The translations under genes were made by a program, and so were the position numbers. Of a stretch of 13,338 nt of DNA, positions 1-7,146 are shown one piece after another. The DNA comes from HGM11412 sp045536025 (GTDB taxonomy: Bacteria; Bacillota; Clostridia; Christensenellales; Borkfalkiaceae): assembly GCA_045536025.1 (NCBI GenBank), contig JAZSMT010000028.1:1-13338 (forward strand), given 5' to 3'. Under the pieces are notes generated by a model, which did not search any database, was not told where the DNA came from, and saw nothing but the letters and a program-made list of their open reading frames with translations. Position 1 is the first letter of the stretch; every line of letters starts with the position of its first letter.

Positions 1-96
1 GTACTACTACCGCACATTGATAGCAAAATGCTAAGAAAACTCGGCATAGTGTCAACTAGCACGGCAGTTTACGAAGATAAAAGTATTAAAAAGTAA
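1..96 (+). CDS. Possible 3' end of an unidentified plus-strand gene (5' end outside window)
   Basis: Frame 1 is open from the first base to a TAA at 94-96, giving 31 residues that end in VYEDKSIKK. A hairpin with flanking T-runs begins five bases later, which is what one expects after a real gene end, and the gene would converge on the minus-strand carrier gene. I do not recognise the product. A caution: bases 65-84 match 17 of 20 positions of a segment in the intergenic repeats at 351-371 and 1976-1996. Part of this reading frame may therefore be repeat-derived, or the whole stretch may be non-coding. Confidence 0.35.
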   Translation, partial: VLLPHIDSKMLRKLGIVSTSTAVYEDKSIKK

Positions 97-99
97 TTG

Positions 100-138
100 A
101 AAAAGCGTAGGGAAAACCTACGCTTTTAATTTTTATTT
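100..138. terminator. Bidirectional intrinsic terminator between convergent genes
   Basis: An 11-bp perfect stem (101-111 with 117-127, sequence AAAAGCGTAGG and its complement) closes a five-base loop. On the plus strand the stem runs into TTTTAATTTTTATTT. On the minus strand the GC part of the stem is followed by TTTTT and then another T-rich stretch. It can therefore stop both the plus-strand gene ending at 96 and minus-strand transcripts leaving the carrier gene, although the latter must first cross the repeats at 156-390. Confidence 0.75.
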
Positions 139-155
139 GCTTATTACAACTTGTA

Positions 156-280
156 TTTAAGACGTTAGAAACAAGCAAGACAAGGCTCGCCACAAGCCTA
201 TACCAAGCGACATTTAAGACGTTAGAAATAAGCAAGACAAGGCTAAGCCTATACTAAGCGACATTTTAAGACGTTAGAAA
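156..280. repeat. Three tandem degenerate direct repeats
   Basis: The 16-mer TTTAAGACGTTAGAAA occurs exactly at 156-171, 213-228 and 265-280. The units are 57 and 52 bases long. Between the 16-mers the units share AGCAAGACAAGGCT and AAGCCTATACyAAGCGACAT. AGGCT and AGCCT in the first two units can pair. The third copy merges into the longer structured element that ends at 390. No open reading frame of note is present. The block lies in the 3' region of the carrier gene. Confidence 0.75.
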
Positions 281-390
281 CAAGTATATCAAGGCTCGCG
301 AAGTTTACGGGGTGAGATAGACCTTTTTGGTCATCGAAGTCCGTAAACAAAGCAGTTAACGAAGATAGACGTAGCAAATAACGGCTTAAA
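245..390. repeat. Structured intergenic repeat, copy A (3' of the carrier gene)
   Basis: This is homologous to the element at 1869-2026. Shared blocks include AAGCCTATAC, CAAGTATATC followed by AGGCTCGC, AAGCAGTTAACGAAGATAG and the border AACGGCTTAAA (380-390). The centre folds. GTTTACGG (303-310) pairs with CCGTAAAC (341-348), and inside it GACC (320-323) pairs with GGTC (329-332) around five Ts, with GAT/ATC pairing beneath a single bulged base. The border lies two bases from the carrier stop codon at 393-395. In the minus orientation no U-run follows, so it is not a standard intrinsic terminator. Function unknown. Confidence 0.7.
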
Positions 391-392
391 AA

Positions 393-1781
393 TTAAAGTA
401 AAGTTATCATCAACTGACACGCAAGTACAACGAGTACGAGTGCGATAGGATAAGTTGATGCGTAAGCGGAAGCTACGTCTTCAGTTTTAGAAACGTGAAT
501 TAAAGTGCCAAGTGCGGGGGTAGAAGTCATACCGCCGGTAATTGAACCAAGGCCGTTTAATAAAGGTAACTTCATAACCTTTCTTGCAAGGAATAAACCT
601 GCAAACATAGGCGCGATAGTCATAAGAGCGCCACCGATAAAGCCCCACGCAACGATTGCGCCACCGTAAGCGTTGATTTGTTCAACGAGTTCTACACCAC
701 CTTCAAAGCCTGCACCTAAAAGGAAGAGTGCTAAACCAAACTCACGAATAACTTTTTTAGTAGCTTCGGTAACCTCTAAAGAGATTTTGCCGATATGACC
801 CATATGGCCGAATACCAAACACATAATAAGTACGCCACCCGTTGTTCCAAGTGAGAAACAAGGACCGCTATAACCACTTGCAGAAAGAGGAATAGTGATA
901 GAGCCGAGAAGTAAACCGCAAATAATTGCTAAACCAAATGGCATAAAGCCAAAGGGTTCGCATTTGTAGTATTTAGAATAATCTCTTACCTCTTCGCTTG
1001 CGCCGATTTTTAAAAGCTCACGCTCTTTATTCATATCAGCCTTTAAAAGCTTAGGAAGAACTTGAACGAATAATACAACACCTACCACGCCAAAGGGGTA
1101 TGCAAGTGCGTGGCCGAGCGTAATAACAGATTTAAGGCTGGGGTCAGCCGCGTCTACCGCTGCGGAAAACCCAGGGGTTGAGGTAAGTGCACCAGAAAGT
1201 ACGCCTGCCCAGAATTCAGGACCGTATTCGGGAGTTAAAAGGGTACAGATAACAGCAACTAAAGTTCCTGCTAAAATAATAACTACACCTAAAACGATAT
1301 AGGTTTTAAAGTTTTTAGCTAAATCTTTAAAGAAGTTGGGGCCAGCGATAAAACCTACTGCGCCAACGAACATTATAAGACCCATATTTTGAAGGGGGCT
1401 TGAAAGGTATTTAACGATAGTGTTAGAAGTTTCTTTAATAGCAAACGCGTTAAGAAGAGGTACGTTTTCAGGAACTAAAGTACATAAGAAACCGAAAAGT
1501 ATTGCTACTAAGAATACGCCTGCGGTTCCTAAGGTTACGCCTTTTATATCAATACCGCCAAGTAAATAACCAAGCGCAATGATTAAGAAAGCTATAACGA
1601 AAAGGGTAAACGTTGTTGAGAAGTTGAACACGTTAACAGCACCCTCTTTAGTTACGACGCCAGCAACCGTTTTAGGATTTAAAATAGCGTTTACCGTACA
1701 CCAAACAGCAACGAGAACTACTACCGCAATAGCAATTCCAATAAAAAGCCATTTCTTGCTTTTTTTGTTTTGATTTTCCAT
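393..1781 (-). CDS. Aspartate:alanine exchanger (AAE) family carrier, RCK-less; possible dicarboxylate/succinate exporter
   Basis: This is a 462-residue polytopic inner-membrane protein. It begins with a lysine-rich cytoplasmic stretch (residues 1-10) and a hydrophobic segment (11-33), followed by two homologous halves. Each half carries the AAE signature: GALTSTPG at 197-204 and GGMTSTPALG at 416-425. A second conserved region, LGTTGGVLIM, lies at 311-320. Typical family members of about 540-560 residues carry a large central soluble part, often RCK_C/TrkA-C domains. Here only about 35 charged residues (243-278) separate the halves. Known family members include AspT (aspartate:alanine antiport) and C. 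glutamicum SucE1 (succinate export). Its place behind a fumarate reductase operon suggests succinate export or a dicarboxylate exchange, but the substrate cannot be read from the sequence. The start is supported by GGAG seven bases upstream. It is probably expressed apart from the main operon, because a 245-bp repeat-bearing gap separates them. Confidence 0.85.
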   Translation of the reverse strand: MENQNKKSKKWLFIGIAIAVVVLVAVWCTVNAILNPKTVAGVVTKEGAVNVFNFSTTFTLFVIAFLIIALGYLLGGIDIKGVTLGTAGVFLVAILFGFLCTLVPENVPLLNAFAIKETSNTIVKYLSSPLQNMGLIMFVGAVGFIAGPNFFKDLAKNFKTYIVLGVVIILAGTLVAVICTLLTPEYGPEFWAGVLSGALTSTPGFSAAVDAADPSLKSVITLGHALAYPFGVVGVVLFVQVLPKLLKADMNKERELLKIGASEEVRDYSKYYKCEPFGFMPFGLAIICGLLLGSITIPLSASGYSGPCFSLGTTGGVLIMCLVFGHMGHIGKISLEVTEATKKVIREFGLALFLLGAGFEGGVELVEQINAYGGAIVAWGFIGGALMTIAPMFAGLFLARKVMKLPLLNGLGSITGGMTSTPALGTLIHVSKTEDVASAYASTYPIALVLVVLACQLMITLL

Positions 1782-1809
1782 AATTTTACTCCAAATTTTA
1801 TAGCATTAG

Positions 1810-1839
1810 TTTAGCGTTCAGCTTTAACTGAACGCTAAA
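1810..1839. promoter_or_regulatory. Perfect 12-bp inverted repeat in the carrier leader
   Basis: TTTAGCGTTCAG (1810-1821) and CTGAACGCTAAA (1828-1839) form a perfect stem around a six-base loop, 28 bases upstream of the carrier start codon. On the plus strand it is followed by TTTTTATT and would look like a terminator, but no plus-strand gene reads into it. On the minus strand no T-run follows, so it would not stop frdA read-through in the usual way. It could be an operator, a leader hairpin controlling the carrier, or an antisense-facing terminator. A weak TATAAA-like box lies just below it, at about 1797-1802 on the minus strand. Confidence 0.55.
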
Positions 1840-1868
1840 TTTTTATTAGTTTTAATTAAGCCTTTTTA

Positions 1869-2026
1869 AAGCCTATACAAAGCTATAATTAAGGGCTTAG
1901 TTGCAAGTATATCGAGGCTCGCAAGGATTTGCGGACAGCACTAACCTTTTTTGGTTGTGATGGTCGCAAAGCCGAAGCAGTTAACGAAGATAGACGCCGC
2001 AAATAAGACCTTAGGAACGGCTTAAA
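1869..2026. repeat. Structured intergenic repeat, copy B (3' of frdA)
   Basis: This is the second copy of the element at 245-390, with the same order of shared blocks and the same border AACGGCTTAAA (2016-2026), which directly touches the frdA stop codon at 2027-2029. Its outer stem is TTTGCG/CGCAAA where copy A has TTTACG/CGTAAA. Its inner stem is AACC/GGTT where copy A has GACC/GGTC, and the next stem is CAC/GTG where copy A has GAT/ATC. Each is a paired, structure-preserving change. Relative to copy A it has about ten extra bases before the border. Function unknown; it could be a 3'-UTR RNA element or a dispersed palindromic repeat. Confidence 0.7.
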
Positions 2027-3634
2027 TTACATATCTTGACGCTTATAAGAAGGTAATAATTGAGGAGATAATTTACCCGTATCAACGCCAGCGTCAGAAA
2101 GCTCTTTATTGAAAGCGTCAACGTGAGAAAGAGTAAGCTCTTTAACTTCTACTGATTTACACTTTTCACTTGCGTATTTACCAGCGTTTCTACCAAATAC
2201 GATAATGTCGAGAAGAGAGTTACCCATAAGTCTGTTTCTACCGTGAATACCTCCGACAGCCTCGCCTGCAACGTAAAGGTTTTCAACCATAGTGGTTTGA
2301 CCGTCAGCCTCAATATCGATACCGCCGTTTTGATAGTGAAGAGTGGGATATATAAGAATAGGCTCTTTTCTAATATCGATGCCGTATTTGCCGAACATTC
2401 TCATCATTGCGGGAATACGCTTTTCGATAGTGCCTTCGCCACCGATAATTTCAATCATCGGGGTATCGAGCCATACGCCCTCACCGTCAGTCGTCTTAAC
2501 GCCGTTACCGCGACCTTTACACTCTCTAATGATAGTAGATGCGGTTACGTCACGCGTTTCAAGCGAATAAACGAAAGCTTCACCGTTTTTGTTAACGAGT
2601 TGCGCGCCGAGTGAACGAACTTTTTCAGTAACGAGCGCACCGTAAATTTGGGTGGGCTCTGCAGCGCCGGTTGGGTGATATTGTAAAGTGTCAGCATATA
2701 AAAGCTTTGCGCCTGCACGGTAAGCAAGAACTAAACCGTCAGCCGTTGCGCCGTAGTGGTTAGAGGTGGGGAAACCTTGGTAGTGAAGTCTACCAGCACC
2801 GCCCGTTGCAATAACTACCGTTTTTGCTTTAGCAATTAAAATTTCGCCCGTTTCCATATTTTGAAGAACTGCGCCTGCTGCTTTACCTTCGCTATCTTTA
2901 ATGATTTCGATAGCTGCTGTAAAGTCAACTACGGGGATACCTCTATTGATAACCTCGTCACGAAGCGTTCTCATAATTTCAGCACCCGAATAGTCTTTAC
3001 AAGCGTGCATTCTCTTTCTCGACGTACCACCACCGTGAGTAGTTACCATTTCGCCAGTTTCAGTTTTGTCGAACATAACGCCGAGGTCTGAAAGCCAACG
3101 AATAGCGTCGGGGGCTTCTTTAACGAGCTTTTCAAGCAAGCAAGGCTTAGCGGCAAAGTGACCGCCACCAAACGCATCAAGATAGTGTTGAGCGGGGCTA
3201 TCGTTAGGCTTATCAGCCGCTTGGATACCACCTTCAGCCATCATTGAGTTAGCGTCGCCTATTCTAAGCTTAGTTACTATCATAACGTTTGCGCCGTTTG
3301 CGTGAGCAGTAACAGCTGCGGACGAGCCTGCACCGCCACCACCGATAACTAAAACGTCAACGTCGTAGTCGGGTTTAGATAAGTCTATCTTCGAAGTTTC
3401 AAGTCTAGACTTTCCTTGTAAAAGGTCTGCAAGCTCGTGAAGAACTTTTTCGCCTTTGTTAGGGCCAACTTTTAAAGTTTCATACGCGCTTTCAATATAG
3501 TCGGGGTGATTTTCTTTTAATACCGTTTCTTTTTCTTCAGCAGTCATTCTGCGGTGAAGATTAGTAAGTCTTTCTTGACGAGTAGCCTCTACTTTCTTTA
3601 TAGAATCAAGTTGTTCTTGAGTGTATTGATACAT
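2027..3634 (-). CDS. frdA: Fumarate reductase flavoprotein subunit, soluble TfrA/FrdA type
   Basis: This subunit is predicted to reduce fumarate to succinate on FAD in the cytoplasm. It has 535 residues. The FAD Rossmann motif GGGGAG is at 98-103 and AEGG at 133-136. The substrate-site set of the FrdA/SdhA family is present: HPTG 320-323, TEKVR 336-340, RD 361-362, HYQNGG 433-438 and NRLMGNSLLD 467-476. The position of the histidine that binds FAD covalently in membrane fumarate reductases is Asn129 here, so FAD should be non-covalent. Two further differences from classic FrdA (about 600 residues) stand out. A charged, helix-rich extension of about 90 residues precedes the Rossmann fold, and the C-terminal helical domain is largely absent. 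GGGGAGGG seven bases upstream supports the start. It is the last gene of the operon and follows frdB by 15 bases. Other unsaturated acids (for example acrylate or urocanate types) are possible substrates, but the arginines and histidines for a dicarboxylate are kept. Confidence 0.85.
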   Translation of the reverse strand: MYQYTQEQLDSIKKVEATRQERLTNLHRRMTAEEKETVLKENHPDYIESAYETLKVGPNKGEKVLHELADLLQGKSRLETSKIDLSKPDYDVDVLVIGGGGAGSSAAVTAHANGANVMIVTKLRIGDANSMMAEGGIQAADKPNDSPAQHYLDAFGGGHFAAKPCLLEKLVKEAPDAIRWLSDLGVMFDKTETGEMVTTHGGGTSRKRMHACKDYSGAEIMRTLRDEVINRGIPVVDFTAAIEIIKDSEGKAAGAVLQNMETGEILIAKAKTVVIATGGAGRLHYQGFPTSNHYGATADGLVLAYRAGAKLLYADTLQYHPTGAAEPTQIYGALVTEKVRSLGAQLVNKNGEAFVYSLETRDVTASTIIRECKGRGNGVKTTDGEGVWLDTPMIEIIGGEGTIEKRIPAMMRMFGKYGIDIRKEPILIYPTLHYQNGGIDIEADGQTTMVENLYVAGEAVGGIHGRNRLMGNSLLDIIVFGRNAGKYASEKCKSVEVKELTLSHVDAFNKELSDAGVDTGKLSPQLLPSYKRQDM

Positions 3635-3649
3635 AATCCGTCCCTCCCC

Positions 3650-4324
3650 TTACTTTTCAATATCTCTCGAGTTGTAAAGAGCTTTTTGCTCTGCGAGAGG
3701 CTTGTTCATAATATCTGCCATACTGTCGTCGTGCTTGCCCTCGTTGATTTCCGCTACGCGGTCAATAAGGTGCTTGCAGTCAGGTGCTATGTATTTGCCG
3801 TAAAGTCTTCTTGCTAAGATTGCAACTTGAGGGTGTGAAATACCCGCGGGGCATCTAGACGAGCAAAGACCGCACATAATACAGTCGAAAGACTCTTCAG
3901 CGCACTTTTCATATTCGCCACGTTGAGCGTATGCGATATATTGCATAGTTTTAAGTTCTTGCGGACAAGCTTTAGTACAAGCGTTACAGCCGATACAACT
4001 ATAAATTTCAGGATATAATTGCATCATAATTTGCTCGGTGGGCTTAACCTTTTGAATATCGTACACTTGCTTAACGAGTGGGAAGAAGGGAAGAGTTGCT
4101 ACGTACATACCCTCTTCTACTTGTTGTTGACAAGCAAGGCAGGTTTTAAGCTCGGTTTTACCGTGAATTCTGTAAAGCGTTGCGCACGCTCCGCAGAAAC
4201 CGTTACGGCAACCGCAACCGCGAATAAGCTGATAGCCCGCATACTCCATAGCCTTCATTATAGTAAGGCTTTGGGGCACCGAGTATTTTTTACCGAAAAA
4301 GTAAACGTTTACCATTTTTTCCAT
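3650..4324 (-). CDS. frdB: Fumarate reductase iron-sulfur subunit, TfrB N-terminal half type ([2Fe-2S] plus two [4Fe-4S])
   Basis: This is the electron-transfer partner of the FrdA-like flavoprotein and has 224 residues. A plant-type [2Fe-2S] domain has Cys39, 44, 47 and 62, with extra Cys37 and Cys65 nearby. It is followed by an HdrC-like dicluster domain with two full CxxCxxCxxxC motifs, Cys110/113/116/120 and Cys148/151/154/158. Classic respiratory FrdB binds [2Fe-2S], [4Fe-4S] and [3Fe-4S] clusters with a different cysteine spacing and docks on a quinone-binding membrane anchor. No anchor gene is present and both clusters look like [4Fe-4S]. The layout equals archaeal TfrB without its C-terminal CCG (HdrB-like) half. 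The stand-alone HdrB of this operon could supply that part. AGGAG eight bases upstream supports the start. The gene lies 14 bases after flxA. Confidence 0.85.
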   Translation of the reverse strand: MEKMVNVYFFGKKYSVPQSLTIMKAMEYAGYQLIRGCGCRNGFCGACATLYRIHGKTELKTCLACQQQVEEGMYVATLPFFPLVKQVYDIQKVKPTEQIMMQLYPEIYSCIGCNACTKACPQELKTMQYIAYAQRGEYEKCAEESFDCIMCGLCSSRCPAGISHPQVAILARRLYGKYIAPDCKHLIDRVAEINEGKHDDSMADIMNKPLAEQKALYNSRDIEK

Positions 4325-4338
4325 AATTTTTTCTCCTA

Positions 4339-5166
4339 TTAGTATTCCGAAGGAAGTTCTTCAAGTTGGTCCATACGGAATACAGGACCGTCTTTACAAA
4401 TGTATTTATTACCAACGTTACAACGACCGCATTTACCTACACCGCATTTCATACGGAATTCAAGCGTAGTGTAAACTTGTTCTTTATTAAAGCCAAGTTC
4501 AAGTAATGCTTGTAAGGTAAACTTAATCATTATCGGCGGACCGCATAAGATTGCCGTTCTATCCGTCGGGATATTAACCTCTTTAACGTACGCGGGTACG
4601 AAACCTACGTGGCCGTTCCAACCCTCTTGCTCGCGGTCGATAGTTAAGTATACGTTAAAGTCCTTTTCGTTCTTCCACTCTTCCTCGATTTCTTTGAAGT
4701 CAACGAGGTCGTCCATCGAACGTGAACCGTAAACGATATCTACCGTACCGTAGTTGTCGCGATTAGCGCGAACGTAGTTAATTACAGAACGCAAGGGCGC
4801 TAAACCGATACCGCCTGCAATAAAGAGCATATTTTTGCCTTTAAAAGCAGTTTCAACGGGGAAGCCGTTGCCGTATGGTCCGCGGATAGTTACCATTTGC
4901 CCTACCTCGCAAGCGTGAAGCCAAGAGGTTAAGCAACCGCATTTTTTAATGGAAAATTCCATAAATTCGGTGTTGGTTGGCGACGAGGTTATCGAGAACA
5001 TTGCCTCGCCAACGCCTGGGATAGAGAGCATTGCGCATTGACCGGGCATATGCTCGAAAGCCTTTTTACCGTCAGGCGTTACCACTCTAAAGGTCTTAAC
5101 GTCGGGGGTATCTTTTCTAATGTCGGTAATCACGCCGACTACTGGAATAAGCGCTTCGTTAGTCAT
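4339..5166 (-). CDS. flxA: NAD(P)H:acceptor oxidoreductase FAD subunit, FlxA/AsrB/PyrK type
   Basis: This 275-residue cytoplasmic protein of the ferredoxin-NADP reductase superfamily is predicted to be the NADH entry point. The FAD domain comes first (about 8-105) and contains MFSITSSP at 56-63, the family's RxYS-like flavin motif. The NAD(P) domain begins near 111 with FIAGGIGLAPLRS (115-127) and carries CGPP at 208-211. The C-terminus has EFRMKCGVGKCGRCNVG, with Cys241, 246, 249 and 257 binding a [2Fe-2S] cluster as in PyrK and AsrB. Its start overlaps the flxB stop in TAATG, and GGAGG lies nine bases upstream. In Desulfovibrio and other anaerobes FlxA oxidises NADH for HdrABC. Here it stands between flxB and the frd genes. 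NADH rather than NADPH is an inference. Confidence 0.88.
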   Translation of the reverse strand: MTNEALIPVVGVITDIRKDTPDVKTFRVVTPDGKKAFEHMPGQCAMLSIPGVGEAMFSITSSPTNTEFMEFSIKKCGCLTSWLHACEVGQMVTIRGPYGNGFPVETAFKGKNMLFIAGGIGLAPLRSVINYVRANRDNYGTVDIVYGSRSMDDLVDFKEIEEEWKNEKDFNVYLTIDREQEGWNGHVGFVPAYVKEVNIPTDRTAILCGPPIMIKFTLQALLELGFNKEQVYTTLEFRMKCGVGKCGRCNVGNKYICKDGPVFRMDQLEELPSEY

Positions 5167-6185
5167 TACTTTTTACCTCCGAGTTTTTTTATGACTTTTA
5201 CGATGTTAAGTGATTGCGGGCATTTTTTAACGCATCTTCCGCAACCTACACAGCTGTATTCTCCGTCGTTGTTTGCAGGGAAATAAACGAGCTTGTGCAT
5301 AAATCTTTGACGGTAGCGTTGCATTTGATTTTTTCTGGGGTTTTCAGCAGCCATTTTAGTAAATTCAGAATACATACAGCTGTCCCAGCATCTAAATCTC
5401 TTAACACCGTCGTTAGTTTCGAAATCTCTTATATCAAAGCATTGGCAAGTGGGGCAAACGAAGGTACAAGTTCCACAGCCAAGGCAAGCCTTAGAAAGCT
5501 CTTCCCACTCAGGTCTATCAAATAATTCCATAAGGTTTTCGCCTTTGAAATTAGAAAGGTCTAGGTTTACAAACGGAAGCTTTTCTATCTTGCTTTCAAT
5601 TTCCTTTTTCTCGGCGTCAACGGCTTTTTGGTCGCCGTCTTCAAGACAAGTAAGTTTTTCTAAAAGCGCGCTACCCTTTTCAGTTAACGCATCAAAGTAC
5701 ATATCTTCGCCACTTATTATAGCTTGGATATCGCCCTTGGGGTTTGCTGGGTCTACGCCGAATACTTTACAAAAGCACGAGCTTTCGGGGTTGTTACAAG
5801 CAAGCGTTATAACGGTAACCGCGTCGCGCTTTTGCTTGTACATAGTGTCAACGGGCTCTTGAAGGAATACTTTGTCTAAAACGTCAAAGCTTTTAAGGTC
5901 GCAACCGCGAACGCCAAATAATACGAAAGGTGCTTGGTTCTTGCGCGCGTCTTTAACCTCAATGTTTTTACCGCTTAACTTAAAGTCAATCATATCTTCC
6001 GATTGAGGGAAGAATAAATCTTTTGCCGATTTAACCGTTTGAAGAGAGTTTATATCCACCTCAACGCCACCCTCGTATTTTGCAAAGTTGGTAGCACCCG
6101 CCTTTTTAACGGGGAGGTAAAGCTCTTGTAAACCGCTTATTTCGGCGTATAACTTTTCAATATTAGATATAGCAATCTTTTTCAT
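5166..6185 (-). CDS. flxB: FlxB-type dicluster [4Fe-4S] protein (sulfhydrogenase beta/AsrA-like)
   Basis: This protein relays electrons between FlxA and the HdrA side. It has 339 residues from the chosen start. An N-terminal alpha/beta domain carries GVRGCDL (residues 91-97), the motif of sulfhydrogenase beta and AsrA proteins, plus CFC at 137-139. The first cluster motif is Cys234/237/240/244 with further cysteines at 247 and 249. The second is Cys312/315/318/322. The reading frame extends 11 codons further up to 6218. GGAGG at 6194-6198 sits eight bases from the ATG at 6185, just after the flxC stop codon, so the downstream Met is preferred. The Flx letter is assigned by neighbour and family resemblance; this gene and the next could be swapped in some nomenclatures. 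Confidence 0.8.
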   Translation of the reverse strand: MKKIAISNIEKLYAEISGLQELYLPVKKAGATNFAKYEGGVEVDINSLQTVKSAKDLFFPQSEDMIDFKLSGKNIEVKDARKNQAPFVLFGVRGCDLKSFDVLDKVFLQEPVDTMYKQKRDAVTVITLACNNPESSCFCKVFGVDPANPKGDIQAIISGEDMYFDALTEKGSALLEKLTCLEDGDQKAVDAEKKEIESKIEKLPFVNLDLSNFKGENLMELFDRPEWEELSKACLGCGTCTFVCPTCQCFDIRDFETNDGVKRFRCWDSCMYSEFTKMAAENPRKNQMQRYRQRFMHKLVYFPANNDGEYSCVGCGRCVKKCPQSLNIVKVIKKLGGKK

Positions 6186-6189
6186 AAGT

Positions 6190-7146
6190 TTAACCTCCGA
6201 ATACGTCGCTCGGGTCAACGTCTTGCTTAGAATAGTCGGTTAAAGGTCCTTTAGAATCGGTATCCTCGCCAGCTTGGTAAGTGCCGTACAACCTGTCGAT
6301 ATCGCTTATGAATTTTCTGTTGAGAAGGTGAAGGGGAATATGTTGAGGACATACCCTTGAGCACTCGCCACAGTCGGTACAACGACCTGCTACGTGGAAA
6401 GCTCTTATAATATGGAACATCTTCTCTTCAAAACTGTCACTGTTTGCTTTGCTTGCTATACCCGAATTGTCGTTATCGAAAACACACTTGGTGCAAGTAC
6501 AAGCGGGGCAAACGTTTCTACAAGCGTTACAGCGTATGCAGTTAGATAATTGTTCTTTCCAGAAAGCGTATCTTTCATCCGCCGTCATCGCCTCTAACTT
6601 TTTAACCATTTCAAAACGGTCTTTAGAAGGCTGACGCTTATCGTTAAACGAAATAACCTCGTCGTAAGATAAAAGCTTTTTCTCACAAACCGAGCATTTG
6701 CCAAGAACGATTTGGTCTTTAGTAAACTCTTTGCCGTTTACGGTAACCTTATCAACCTCTTCAGAAAAACTTTCTACTATTTCAATGCCGTTTTCTTTAA
6801 GCTTGTTGTTGTCGATTTTACCTTGGCACTCAACGCCTACGGTATAAATTTTATCTTTGTTAATTCTGTGTTCTTTTATAAGTTGATTAAAACTGTAACT
6901 GTCACAAGGCTTTAAAAATACTAAGATTTTACCCTCTTTTTTGCTTTCTTGAACTAAATACTTTGAAAGGTTAGCTCCGCAAAAAGGATTGTAAACGAAG
7001 TTTTCAAGGTCTTGTTCGGTTGCAAATACGGCAGGCTCAACGTCATAACCCATCTCGCCTTTCTTCCAGCCGAGAACGCGGTTAACCTCACCGCTACTTA
7101 AAAGATTTTTGGCTTTTTCAAGCATAGCTAATTCTAATTTTTGCAT
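6190..7146 (-). CDS. flxC: FlxC-type dicluster [4Fe-4S] protein (FrhB-like N-terminal part)
   Basis: This 318-residue iron-sulfur protein of the Flx electron-relay set is cytoplasmic. The N-terminal part contains LKPCDSYSF (79-86) and LGKCSVC (148-154), which resemble the coenzyme F420 hydrogenase beta/AsrA-like fold. The ferredoxin-like part has Cys203/206/209/213 followed by Cys216, 218 and 221, then Cys256/259/262/266. It is paralogous in layout to the next gene. The start is supported by GGAGG seven bases upstream and overlaps the end of the MvhD gene by 13 bases. It ends four bases before the flxB start codon, so translation is probably coupled. Its exact electron route is unknown. Confidence 0.78.
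   Translation of the reverse strand: MQKLELAMLEKAKNLLSSGEVNRVLGWKKGEMGYDVEPAVFATEQDLENFVYNPFCGANLSKYLVQESKKEGKILVFLKPCDSYSFNQLIKEHRINKDKIYTVGVECQGKIDNNKLKENGIEIVESFSEEVDKVTVNGKEFTKDQIVLGKCSVCEKKLLSYDEVISFNDKRQPSKDRFEMVKKLEAMTADERYAFWKEQLSNCIRCNACRNVCPACTCTKCVFDNDNSGIASKANSDSFEEKMFHIIRAFHVAGRCTDCGECSRVCPQHIPLHLLNRKFISDIDRLYGTYQAGEDTDSKGPLTDYSKQDVDPSDVFGG
6194..6198 (-). promoter_or_regulatory. Ribosome binding site that fixes the flxB start
   Basis: GGAGG on the minus strand lies in the last codons of flxC and is eight bases from the ATG at 6185-6183. The more upstream ATG at 6218 would put this site inside the coding sequence, and no comparable site precedes it. Confidence 0.75.

Noticed and set aside
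245..390. Integron attC site, because the element abuts a stop codon and contains GTTAGAA and GTTAAC boxes
   Set aside because: The boxes do not fit the RYYYAAC ... GTTRRRY arrangement in either orientation, and there is no integrase or cassette array.
2243..2614. Antisense open frames of 60-150 codons over the operon (for example within frdA, flxB and hdrA)
   Set aside because: They lie opposite well-supported genes, lack ribosome sites and recognisable motifs, and arise from the codon bias of the real genes.
5166..6218. Longer flxB reading frame starting at 6218
   Set aside because: The first 11 codons overlap flxC and hold the ribosome site GGAGG (6194-6198), which fits the ATG at 6185.
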